Below are positions 7,361 through 18,258 of a DNA stretch of 59,870 nucleotides, in pieces. The notes below the pieces were generated by a model. That model made no database searches and was not told the DNA's origin. It worked only from the letters and a program-made list of their open reading frames with translations. The position numbers were made by a program, and so were the translations under genes. Position 1 is the stretch's first letter, and each line of letters opens with the position of its first letter. Source of the DNA: CAYPEK01 sp964409645 (GTDB taxonomy: Bacteria; UBP15; UBA6099); NCBI GenBank assembly GCA_964409645.1, contig CAYPEK010000015.1:1-59870 (forward strand), given 5' to 3'.

Positions 7361-10300
7361 ATGAAAAGATTTTGGATGTTAATTACAATAGCCATCCTAA
7401 TCGGAATAGGATATTCGACATGTGCACTTGCAGCGGTGTGTACCGCCAATCACATCTGCATTCATTTGCAGGAAGAGGTGACCGGTAATCCGATCACCGG
7501 GACGGATGCACGGGTTACGGTAATTACGAACAACCCGTCAAACGGCACATGGGTGGGGGCGCCATCATGGTCGAACTACAACCCTGACGGCAGCGGTGAC
7601 ATCGACATCGATGCGACATCCATGTACTACGCAGCCGCGCCGGCGTTGAAATATCAGGTCGATAGCGATGCGGGATACGTTAATGTAGTGCAGACTACGG
7701 TTGACCCCGCGGACATCGCATCGGGCTGGAGCATCACGCTGACACTCCATTTCACGGTTAAGGTCACGACGAAAGACGAATTAGGCGGGACGCTGACAAC
7801 TTCGAATTTGACTGTATCCGGAGCATCGAGCGGAGCTTGCAACACGACGTTCACCGACGGAACCAATACGGCAAACGGCGACATGAACGGCGACGACGGT
7901 GTAATTTATCTGAAATGCCCCGTCACATCGACACCCGACACAATAACGCTCTCGGTAGCCAAAACCGGATATATCACTCAGTCGAATGCCGGGATTTCGC
8001 TATCGAACGGCAGCCAGACAACATGGACTTCGGCAAACCAGTTCTCGATCATGATTGCATCTGGCGGAATTCAAGATGAACTCGGAAACAACATAGTGCC
8101 AGCAGACGCGAATCCTTCGACAATCTTCTCAGGCACGACAACAATTAATGCACAGAGAATCAGCGGCGGTGCGGCGTATATTGCCGCAAGCGGCGCTGGA
8201 AATCTGGTCGTTCAACAACCCGGTTATATACAGGGATCGATTGCGGTCACTCCGAACACTACGACTCAGAACAACGGCGGCCCATATACATATACTGCGG
8301 CCAACGCTCTTGATTACCAAATCCAAATTAATTATGCGCAGGTCGAAGACGAACTCGGAAATGTAATAGCTTACAACGCGGGAGACACGTTTATTGTCTG
8401 CACAAGTTCTGCCAATTGGGCGGCATGTGACGGCAGTAAAGTAGCGACGGTAACGGCGAACAACGACGGATCGATATGGTACCTCGCGCCGAGCGCCGCA
8501 CCCGGCGCATATTATATCGGAATCCAGCACGGCGGTTATGTGCGGACAGTCGATACGGGATCGATCACGACGGCATACGCCGGTCCCGCGGTATCTCCGA
8601 CATTCTCAGGCGCCGACGGACTTCTGTTCGGCTTGAAGGTTTCGGGAATAGTCGATGAGCTGGGACTCGCGCTTCCGGGTGGAAGCCCCGACACAATAAC
8701 TTATGCGGGAAATGCTCCCGACCAGACGAATGCCGGCGCGTATTATTGGGCTGATACGACATCAAGCGCAGCAACTCTTTCGGTTGCGGAAGCCGGCTTC
8801 TTCAATGGTAATAAAGGAAATACAGGATTCACATCAATCACGGTAGATAATACAGGACAGACTTCAATTGATTTCACGGGTGTGACAGGACTAACATCTG
8901 TTACAACTGCGGCGGCGAACAATGCGCTTCCAATCCAATATCCTGTTAAGACTACCGTAAAAGACGAAATAGATAACGCGATTATATCCGCAGCGACGGT
9001 TGCCGCGGGAACCGCTTACGGCACGGCGTGCGTGGAAAAAGGTGTGACGGGTGTTTATTACTGCGCCGTTCCCGACGCGCAGAACGCGGACATCCAAGCC
9101 GAAAAAGACGGATATGTCACAACGACAAAAGCCGGAGCGGCTGTTGATTTAGTAGGCGGATCGCAGATTGTGAACGACATAACTTCAGCGGCTGGGTCCG
9201 GAATGCCGTTCAGCCATCGCGTCACAGTAACGCGCGAGGCTGACGCAGCAGCCCTCACGGGTGCGACGGTCACATGCGGCGCGAGCAACGTGGCTTGCTT
9301 GCCGAAACCGGGTGCTGATGGCGATTATCTCTGTCCGGTAGTTTTTGCAGACGATGCGTCGGCGAATGACGTTAAAGTCACACTCGACGGTTATGTTTAT
9401 GATAATTCGGTTACGAGCGCGGACAGACTTAACAGCGCGGCGGCCCAGAGCAACGATGTTGTCGCGAACGTTCAGTTTGCGTACAAGCTAACATCAATTA
9501 CATCTGACGGTGCCGTTGAACTCAAAACAACAGCTACTGTTAAGACAGGTGACGCGCAGGGCACAACTTGTCTGCTTCTAGCCGGCGACCTCTACTGCCC
9601 GGTACCGGTGGCGAACACCACACTTGCAATTCAGGTCACACAGGACGGTTATGTACAGGATACGACATCGGTCGCGTTTACGACGGACAGAACGGCGAAC
9701 GCCGATGCGCAGGTAACGGCCACTAACGGTGGTACGGTTAAGACGGCGTACAAGATCACAGCGATTCCGTCGGACGGCGCGGTAGCGCTGATAAATACGG
9801 GTGAAGCGGTAGTGACGGGTAACGCGCAGGGCACGACATGCGTGTTGAACGCCGGAGCGTGGTACTGCCCGGTTCCGGTAGCGGACACGACGCTCGGAAT
9901 TCAGGTTACACTCGATGGGTACGTAGCGGATGCGACATCGTTTACGTTCGACACTGACCGGACGGCGGCCGCTGATGCGCAGATAACATCGACAACCGGC
10001 TCGGTCAAGACGGCATTCAAGATTGCATCGATACTTTCGGATGGAAATGTTGACATAACGGCGTCTGCGACAACGGTTGACGCGGGCGATGCGCAGGGAA
10101 CGTCGTGCGTGCTTAACGCCGGAGCGTGGTACTGCCCGGTTCCGGTAGCGGACACGACGCTTGGAATAGAAGTAACACTCGATGGATACGTGGCGGATAC
10201 GACATCGCTCGCATTCACGACAGACAGAGCGGCGAACGCCGACGCGCAGCAGACGGCGACGACCGGATCGGTTAAGACGGCGTACAAGATAACGACACTT

Positions 10301-13300
10301 CNNNNNNNNNNNNNNNNNNNNNNNNNNNNNNNNNNNNNNNNNNNNNNNNNNNNNNNNNNNNNNNNNNNNNNNNNNNNNNNNNNNNNNNNNNNNNNNNNNN
10401 NTAACGAAGGACGGATATGTAGCGGACGGAACATCGTTCGCATTCAGCACGGACAGGACAGCGAACTCGGATGGCCAGCAGACGGCGACAGCCGGTTCGG
10501 TTCTGACTGCGTACAAGATTACGGCGATTCCGTCGGACGGCGCGGTTGCTCTGATAAACACCGGCGAGACGGTGGCAACGGGTGACGCGCAAGGGACGGC
10601 GTGTGTATCGGATGCGACAAACTGGTACTGCCCGGTTCCGGTGGCGGATACGACACTTGGTATTCAGATTACGCTTGATGGTTATGTAGCGGATGCGACG
10701 TCGTTCTTGTTCTCCTCGGACAGGACGGCAAATACAGATGGACAGATATCGGCCACAACAGGGTCGGTTCTGACAGCGTACAAAGTTGCATCACTGCTTT
10801 CCGACGGTAATGTGGATATTACGACAACAGCAACCGCTGTTGCTACAGGTGATGTGCAGGGCACAGCGTGCGTACTGAATGCCGGAGCGTGGTATTGCCC
10901 GGTGCCGGTTGCGGACACGACGCTGGCGTTGCAGGTTACAGCAGATGGTTATGTTCAGGATACGGTTTCGCTCGTTTTTGATACTGACCGGACAGCGAAC
11001 ACTGATGGTCAGCAGACGGCGAAGACCGGATCGGTTCTGACGGCATACAAAATCACGACACTTCTCACAGATGGTAATGTGGACATAATTTCACAGAGCC
11101 CGACACTCAAGACAGGCGATGCGCAGGGTACAACATGCGTTGCGTACTCCGGCGCTTACTACTGCCCGGTGCCGTTGGCGAATACAACACTCGCGATACA
11201 GACGACACTCGACGGATATGTTGAGGACACGGCATCGCTGGCGTTCGATACCGACCGGACAGCGAACACCGACGGACAGGAGACGGCAAAGACCGGATCG
11301 GTTCTGACGGCGTACAAGATCACGGCGATTCCGTCGGACGGCGCGGTAGCGCTGATTGACACAGGCGAAACGGTGAAAGCCGGCAATGCGCAGGGCACAA
11401 CTTGTGTTCTGAACGCAAGCGAATGGTACTGCCCGGTGCCGGTTGCCGACACGACACTTGGAATTCAGGTAACTAAGGATGGATACGTAGCCGATGCGAC
11501 ATCGCTCGTGTTCAGCACGGACCGGTCGGCGAATTCAGACGGCCAGCAGACTGTAACTACAGGAGCGGTTCTCACAGCGTACAAGATCACAACGATCCCG
11601 ACGGACAGTAATCTCGATGTGATTAATACCGGCGAAGCGGTAAATTCCGGAAATACGCAGAGCACAGCGTGCGTGTCGAATGCCGGTGTATGGTACTGCC
11701 CGGTGCCGGTGGCGGATACGACGCTCGGCATTCAGGTTGTTCTCGACGGTTATGTCGCAGACGGAACCTCGTATGCCTTCACAACTGATCGTGCGGCGAA
11801 TACGGATGGCCAGCAGACGGCTACAACAGGCGCGATCAAGTCAGCTTATAAGATTACTGCAATCCGCGAGCAGGACAGCGCGATAATGACGGCGGCGGGT
11901 GGAACGACTGTGAACGTAGGCGCTCCCGCGACGGCGTGCGTAGAGTATCCCGCGGATGCCGGTGTTTATTACTGCGCGGTACCTAAGGCGAGCGACGGTC
12001 TTTCCGCCAATGACATTGTTGTTGCGAGAGCCGGATACGCGGATGCTTACGCGACGTCAATCGACCGCGTGGCCGACACAGATGCACAGAGAACGTACAA
12101 CACGACCTCTCTGTTCAGACTGAAAGTCACGACATACGACGAAGTTGCGGCGCTCTTGAGCGGCGTAACGGTCACATACAATACGCAGGCGCCGGATATC
12201 ACGAACGCCAGCGGTTACTTCTTTGCCCAGAACGGCCCCGGCGATCTGTCGGCATATCTCGATGGGTATGTCAAAGTTGACACGACGCTGGATACGGCCC
12301 TTGCAAATCTGAATACTTCGAATACCGGTCAGTCGGTTGTGGTCCTTTCGGGTACAACGCCGTGTACTGCGGCGACGGTGCCGGGGACAACAACATGCGA
12401 CGGGTTGAAGCTCAACGTAACAGTAGTGATAAGCAAAACCGATACGAGCGCTGTTCAAGGCCTCGGAATCACGGACTTTGATTTCAGAACAGCCGGCAAT
12501 GTGGGCGTTCCGATTATTAAAGTTGTGGAAAACCCGGTCGGAACATACAAACTCGCTGTTCCGACAACTGCCGTGACGCTCGCTCTGCAAAATATCGATT
12601 CGCTCCCGCTGGCGACAGCGCCGGACGGAGTAATTGACTTTGAGGATTCCGACACGCTGCCTTGCGCACTGTCGAATCCCGCGACATCAGTTGCGAATTG
12701 CGGACCGGTGACACTTTATACAAGAACTAACAGTGTTGAAATTACTTCGGACAATGTTATCAATGCCGATACGGACGAAGTTATAACGATCGTTCCGAAA
12801 GATCAGGATGGAGCGCAGGTGACGGCCATACAGGCGGCGCCGGTTTCATTCGTGGTTCCGATCACGGTTCAGATTACTGGCGGATCGGTTTATTCTTCCG
12901 GTGCGGCTCCGGCGTCCACTAAGTATATTAAAGCATCGACATGTGCAAACAACGGGACACTTACATACGGATCGGGCGTGACAAGCATTGTATGTAATCT
13001 CGACGCGACTCACGTAAGCCCGACTGTGACGATCAGCGAAACGATCGTCGGCGACGGCACAGACATCACAGCGACCGGATTCAGGGTTTCGGGAGCGGAT
13101 GTCCCCGCGGACATATCTACTACACTCGATGTCCAGCCCGGCGCGTTGACGGGTTATGTTGTTGTGCTGCCCGGTGAGAGTGTCCTGACCGGCGCAACAA
13201 AAACTAAGTCTGGAACGCCCAGCACACAGTATGCGGCAACAGCGTTCGCATTCGATGCATATGCAGTTGACGCGTTCAATAACTTAAGAACCGGCGATGT

Positions 13301-16300
13301 GGACACATTGACTGTCACCGAAGACGACACCGCATGTCCGGGAGCAACAGGATGTGCGATCCCCGCCGACTTCGCGCTGGTGGGTGGAACTGCCAACGTA
13401 GCTGGTATGCAGCTTATAACAGTGGGTTCGAGGACGATTGGAGTTCAGAATGTCGGAACTCCGGCAATGATCGGAACAAGCACGGCGTTCACATTGAGCC
13501 CGAGCGCTCTCGACCACTTCACGGTTACTACATCCGCGCAGACAGTCACGGTCGGAACACCGATAACTGTGACGGTTACCGCAAAAGATTCTGCCGGCAA
13601 CACGATCACGAGCTATGTCAATGCCGCACAGGTTGATATAACTTCGAACCTCTCAGGCAGCGCCACACAGATCACGTGGAGCGGTGCGGTAACTGATAAC
13701 GGAACGGATGCTTATATCCCCGCCAGCGGATTCTCCGGTGGTGTGGCGATTATGACCCTTACAAACACGAAGTCCGAGCTCAGTGCCAGATCGATTATAG
13801 CAACACTCAGCACGGATGCGACAAAGAGCGGAACAACAGATGCCGGCAATCAGGTTGTGTGGAATCCTGCTACGGCGGTATCCCTTGGTGTGACCGGCTT
13901 CACTGATCCGGTTGTCGCCGGTGTTGATGGAACGGCGACAGTTACTGCTTACGATACTTATGGAAACATTGATGTGAATTACGCAGGCACGGTTCATGCG
14001 ACATCAACGGATGCGCAGGCGGTTCTGCCGGCTGATTATACGTTCATTGCCGGTGTGGCGAATGATGCCGGAACGAAGGGCCTGACGGTTAATCTGAGAA
14101 CTGTAAGTGGCGGCGACAAGACGATCACTTTCACAGACACAGTAACAAGTTCAATTACGGGCAATCAGTCTGGAATTACGGTAACTCCGGCTGGTGCCGA
14201 CTCTCTCGCAGTGACGGGTCTGCCGGATCCGTTCACATACGGAGGCGCGCAGGACGCAACTCTGACTGCTTATGATGAATTCGGCAACGTTGCGACGGAT
14301 TTTGCCGGCGCTGTCACAATGTCCTCCTCGGATACAAATGCTGTATTCGGCGCCGTGTCGGCATTCACAAGCGGTGTGGCGACATGCAGTGTTACTCTGA
14401 TGACGATGGGAGATCAGGATGTGACGGCGAGTTCGGCGGGTGTGACTTCAACTCCGCAGACGGCGATTACAGTTGAACCCGGTCCGACATCGCAGATCGT
14501 TATTATCGGACCGATTGCAGATGCCACAGCCGGCGTTGCAAACAGCATCACCATTCAGGCGCAGGATTCGCTGGATCAGCTTGCGACATCCGACAGCAGT
14601 TCGTACATACAGGTTGGCGTAAGCGGATCGGCATTGATCGGTACGACAGCGACAACGGGAACAATCATCGGCGGCGGCGGATCCAACACAGCAACAATTA
14701 GAGTTGCGAACGGTGTTGCGGTATTCAGTGTAACGGATAACAAGGCTGAATCAGTCACGGTAACATTGTCTAATGCTTCGTTCAACAGCGCTTATACGGT
14801 GAACGACACAATGACAGTGAATCCTGCGGCGCTCGCGAAACTCGAAATCGTACTGCCCGGTGAGACAGGCGCGGTTGCCGGTTCTTCGTCCACGACTAAG
14901 ACCGGTACAGCGACGGCTCAGACTGCCGGTGTGGCGTTCGACATTACTGCTGTCAACGCTCTCGATGAGTTCAATAACCTAATTACGACAGGCGACGGAA
15001 GTGCTCACAGGATCACGATTACAACGGATGACACTGTATGCAGTGGGACGACACCGCCTGCGGAATGTGTCACCCCTGCGCAGTTCGCTCTCGTCGGTGG
15101 AACTAAAGCGACGGTCAACATTGCTCTTGTGCAGGCTGGGACAAAGACGATCACCGCGACGGACGACGACAGCACATCCGATCCTAAGTTGTCCATCACG
15201 GCAACGGTGACTATCAACAGCAATCCGAGCAATACAAATCTAGATGTAGCTGCCGCAGCGCCTGTGGCCGACACGACGACGGATGCAGGATATACGAGCT
15301 ATAGCAATGCGGCGGGCAGCTGGGTTCTTAAGTACCCGACGACAAGCGAAACCTTGGTCACGAATATGGCGAAAGCCGATGGAGTGACACCGGTTCAGGT
15401 GAGGACTCGGATATTCGACTCATGGGGCAATCCTGTGGCGGGTAAGACAGTTTACATGGTTGTGACATCTGAGCCGACAGGCGCCGCAAGGATGGCCAAT
15501 GCAACGATAGGCGGCACGTCATCGGTGCTGACTGACTCAACAGGACTTGCGGAATTCCCGATTACATCGGATACAGCGGGCGATCTGCTTCTCTCCGCGA
15601 GGATCGATGCTTCGGACGCCGGTACGTTCGTAGGTGTGGAGTCGTTCAGAGTCACGTTCAGAGACCCGGATACGACGGCGCCGGAAATCACGGTAACTAA
15701 TGACAACGCAGCGGGTGTAGCGCTTGCCGACGGAGATATTTTCGAACTCGGTCAGCCGATTGTTATCAACTTCTCGGTGTACGACAATCCGGCAACCACC
15801 TCGCTCATCAATGCATCATCGCTGCAGTTGTTGGTGAACGGGACGGCAGTTGGAGGCAGCCCGTGCACATATAATGCAACAGCAATGACTGGAACGTGCA
15901 CGTGGAATACAAGCGCTCTGACGGCGGGAAGCTACAATGTCGGCCTAAGGATAAGCGACAACGACGGCAACATAGTAACCTCAACGTTCAGGCTCGTTCT
16001 GAAGTCCGGCCTTGCATTCGAGGAAGTGCACTGCATGCCCAACCCGTTCAGAAATCCGGGGACGAACACTACGGCATTCACATTCCAGTCCACAAAGGCC
16101 GGGGTTGTGACGATCGAACTTTACAGCAGCACCGGACAGTTGGTGTGGACGACATCGCGCGCGGCGACGAGCGGATACAATGCGATCTCGTGGTCGGGCA
16201 GAAACCTCGATAACAACGTGGTGGCGGCGGGAATCTACTTCTACCGGATAATGGGTGCGTTCGGAACACAGACCGTGGAGTCAAAAGGCAAATTGGCGGT

Positions 16301-16310
16301 CATAAAATAA
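7361..16310 (+). CDS. Giant secreted tandem-repeat protein with FlgD-like C-terminal domain (interrupted by assembly gap)
   Basis: More than 2900 residues are visible on the two sides of a 100-N gap. A signal peptide (residues 1-24, ending CALAA) follows AAGGAGG seven bases before ATG. Next come carboxypeptidase-regulatory-like beta domains, then near-identical 89-residue units (267 bp each) from about 9482 to 11847, each with GTTC...WYCP (a cysteine pair, C-x8-C in most units) and DGYV. After that come Ig/invasin-like domains (about 13490-15250, motifs such as VTAYDTYGN and LTAYDEFGN). The last 100 residues (from CMPNPFRNPG to KGKLAVIK) are a FlgD-like or type IX-like sorting domain. The reading frame differs across the gap, but only because 100 N is a placeholder. 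It is probably an adhesin, stalk or matrix protein; this is inference. Confidence 0.85.
9482..11847 (+). repeat. Array of 267-bp tandem repeats inside the giant gene
   Basis: The same aromatic codon of the (Y/F)KI motif recurs at 9482, 9749, 10016, 10283, then after the gap at 10512, 10779, 11046, 11313, 11580 and 11847, each exactly 267 bp apart except across the gap. Units share long identical nucleotide stretches, not only amino acids, for example the segment coding WYCPVPVADTTLGI. Flanking copies on both sides (around 9210-9480 and after 11847) are more diverged and of slightly different length. This is expected of an array homogenised by unequal recombination. Confidence 0.9.
10302..10401. 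other. Assembly gap (100 N)
   Basis: A run of exactly 100 N lies within the tandem repeat array. Repeat anchors at 10283 and 10512 enclose 129 known bases, so with a strict 267-bp period the missing sequence should be 138 bp or 138 plus a multiple of 267. A 138-bp gap, or any of these values, also restores one open frame across the gap. Confidence 0.95.
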
Positions 16311-16366
16311 ATCTAACGTGGCTGACGGAGTAAGAGTCGAAAACCACATGGAAAGGGGCTGTTTGC

Positions 16367-17698
16367 GTGAGAGCCAAAACTAAATTACTCGTACTTTTCA
16401 GTATCGTACTGCTAGGCTTTACAACAGCGGCGTACGCATCGGACATGGAAGACTACCTGTTAAAGGGTGTTTCTTCCCGTCCCGCCGCGATGGGCAACGC
16501 GTTTGTGGCCGTGAGCGACAGAGCGGATTCAGTTTATTGGAATCCCGCGAATCTGGCGCTCAACAAGATAATGAACATAAACACTGTTCATTCATCTCTC
16601 GGCGAGTTTGATATGGAATCCGACATGCTGTCGTTCCAAATGCCCGTCGATATCGGTGACTCCGGATTCGGTTTCGCGGTATATCGCGAGTCCATTTCCA
16701 GCATCGAGAACGTGCCGATGGCGACGCGACCCGCGGTGCTCGGTTATTTCGACCAGAGTGAGCTTGCTCTTCTGGGCGGATACGGCGTGCGGCTAAGCGA
16801 CAGGGTTCTTGTCGGCGTAACCGCCAAGATGATGCGTGTTAAGTTTCTCGACTACGATAAAACCGGAGTCGGCCTTGATCTTGGCGGATTGTTTATGCTG
16901 AGTGAAAACCTGAAAGCTGGTGTCAATCTCCAAAACGTCATAACCCCGGAATTCGGCGACGACAGGATTCCGTTCAACGCCAAACTCGGGCTTGCCTACA
17001 CAACACCGGATAAGAAGCTGTTGATCGCGGGCGATTACGACACAAATGTATTAGGCGAAGGTAAATATCATGTCGGCGCCGAATACTTGCTTGTGCCGCA
17101 GCTTGCTTTGAGGGTGGGGGCTGATGATGGAGACCTTACCGCCGGTGTCGGCCTGTCCGGACTTTCCGGAGGCTGGGAGTTCGACTATGCTTTCGTCAAC
17201 AAAGACTACGGCGACACACATAAGTTCTCGGTCGCGTTCAATTTCGACGAAAAACCGAGAGAGAAAAAGCCGAAGGCGAAAGTCGCGAAGTCTGAACCCG
17301 CGCCTGTCGAAGAAAAAACGGCTCCCGCTGTTGTGAAGGAAGAGCCTGCTCCTCCCGCTCCGAAGAAGGAAGAAAAAAAGGCTGAGCCGAAAAAAGAGGA
17401 GAAGAAGGTTGAAGCGCCGAAGGTAGAAGCTCCGAAAGTGGAAGCGCCCGCGCCTGTCGAGACAGCGCCCGCGAATCTGCTGGATGTATATACATTCAGT
17501 GAAGGCGGCGACGTTGTTTCGATAAGCTCGACCGACCTGAAAGTCGGACAGGACCTGACGGTGTACAAGAAGAAGGCGAAAATCGCCGATGTGAATGTCA
17601 CGTCCGTGGGAATGCTGTCAACTCTCGGCAAAGTTACCAAGCTCTATGCAGGTGAGTTGAAGGATTACATGGTAGGCGATCAAATCAGCATCAAATAA
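16367..17698 (+). CDS. PorV/PorQ-like outer-membrane beta-barrel with periplasmic tail
   Basis: A 443-residue protein with a GTG start and a signal peptide ending TAAYA. The opening of the mature part, with SRPAAMGNAFVAVSDRADSV followed by YWNPA, is the hallmark of the PorV/PorQ/UPF0164 family of outer-membrane barrels, and beta strands with alternating hydrophobics run to about residue 285. A Pro/Glu/Lys linker of about 85 residues (including repeated KVEAP) leads to a compact C-terminal beta domain (about 375-443) that may bind or sit in the periplasm. PorV proteins escort type IX cargo carrying C-terminal sorting domains, and the upstream gene encodes such a tail, so the two are likely partners. 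No other type IX genes are in this window. Confidence 0.8.
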   Translation: MRAKTKLLVLFSIVLLGFTTAAYASDMEDYLLKGVSSRPAAMGNAFVAVSDRADSVYWNPANLALNKIMNINTVHSSLGEFDMESDMLSFQMPVDIGDSGFGFAVYRESISSIENVPMATRPAVLGYFDQSELALLGGYGVRLSDRVLVGVTAKMMRVKFLDYDKTGVGLDLGGLFMLSENLKAGVNLQNVITPEFGDDRIPFNAKLGLAYTTPDKKLLIAGDYDTNVLGEGKYHVGAEYLLVPQLALRVGADDGDLTAGVGLSGLSGGWEFDYAFVNKDYGDTHKFSVAFNFDEKPREKKPKAKVAKSEPAPVEEKTAPAVVKEEPAPPAPKKEEKKAEPKKEEKKVEAPKVEAPKVEAPAPVETAPANLLDVYTFSEGGDVVSISSTDLKVGQDLTVYKKKAKIADVNVTSVGMLSTLGKVTKLYAGELKDYMVGDQISIK

Positions 17699-17735
17699 AG
17701 AGTAACAAGGCTCTCACTTTAGAAGAACAACAAAG

Positions 17736-17765
17736 GACCGGATGTGTGAACATCCGGTCTTTTTA
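17736..17765 (+). terminator. Rho-independent terminator of the surface-protein operon
   Basis: A perfect ten-base-pair stem, GACCGGATGT (17736-17745) with ACATCCGGTC (17750-17759), has a GTGA loop and is followed by a T run. It lies between this operon and the convergent hspR gene. Confidence 0.92.
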
Positions 17766-17811
17766 TTTGTCGGAAAAGTTTTCTGTGAGATGAGATATCA
17801 GGACCGTAAAA

Positions 17812-18234
17812 TCAGTTGTCTTTTTCATCAACAGATTTAAGGATGTCGATCATCCTCATAATCTGCGCGCCTTGTTCGGACAGCGGGACTAGATTTGTTG
17901 AGTTTTCATCGAGATCAACATTGAGGTCGGCGCCGAATGTATCTTTCATTAGTCTTATTATCTTTTCGAATTCGAACTGCATGTTCATCATTTTCTGGCG
18001 CATGTGCATGATGACTTCTATCCCCGCGAGGTTTATGCCGAGTTCTTGATGCAATCGGATTATGCGCTGAAGTTTCTCTATGTCCGCCTGCGAGTATAAC
18101 CGTGTGTTCTGTTTGGTCCGCTTAGGAGTGACGAGATTTGCTTTTTCGTAGATGCGCAAAGTCTGTTGGGGGATATTAAGAATTTCGGATACAACGCTTA
18201 TCACGTAAACGGGTTTGTCGTCACTTATATCCAT
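17812..18234 (-). CDS. hspR: MerR-family heat-shock repressor HspR
   Basis: About 140 residues. A winged-helix MerR domain opens with YVISVVSEILNIPQQTLRIYEK, then KQNTRLYSQADIEKLQRI and LGINLAGIEVIM, which match HspR closely (the YVIS, QTLR and NLAGI elements). A C-terminal helix rich in Met and Gln follows. HspR represses chaperone operons and in known systems uses DnaK as co-repressor. It is the last gene of dnaK-grpE-dnaJ-hspR, 24 bp after dnaJ, so autoregulation is likely. I chose the ATG at 18234; the GTG at 18243 is in frame but only two bases from the AAGG ribosome-binding site. Confidence 0.85.
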   Translation of the reverse strand: MDISDDKPVYVISVVSEILNIPQQTLRIYEKANLVTPKRTKQNTRLYSQADIEKLQRIIRLHQELGINLAGIEVIMHMRQKMMNMQFEFEKIIRLMKDTFGADLNVDLDENSTNLVPLSEQGAQIMRMIDILKSVDEKDN

Positions 18235-18258
18235 ATATATCACAACCTTTTCTTCGCG

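Noticed and set aside
9482..11847. Repeat array considered as CRISPR or as an intergenic satellite
   Set aside because: Units are 267 bp, directly adjacent without spacers, and keep one reading frame.
7361..16310. A true frameshift or pseudogene in the giant gene
   Set aside because: The frame change coincides exactly with the 100-N placeholder, and the 267-bp period predicts a gap size that restores the frame.
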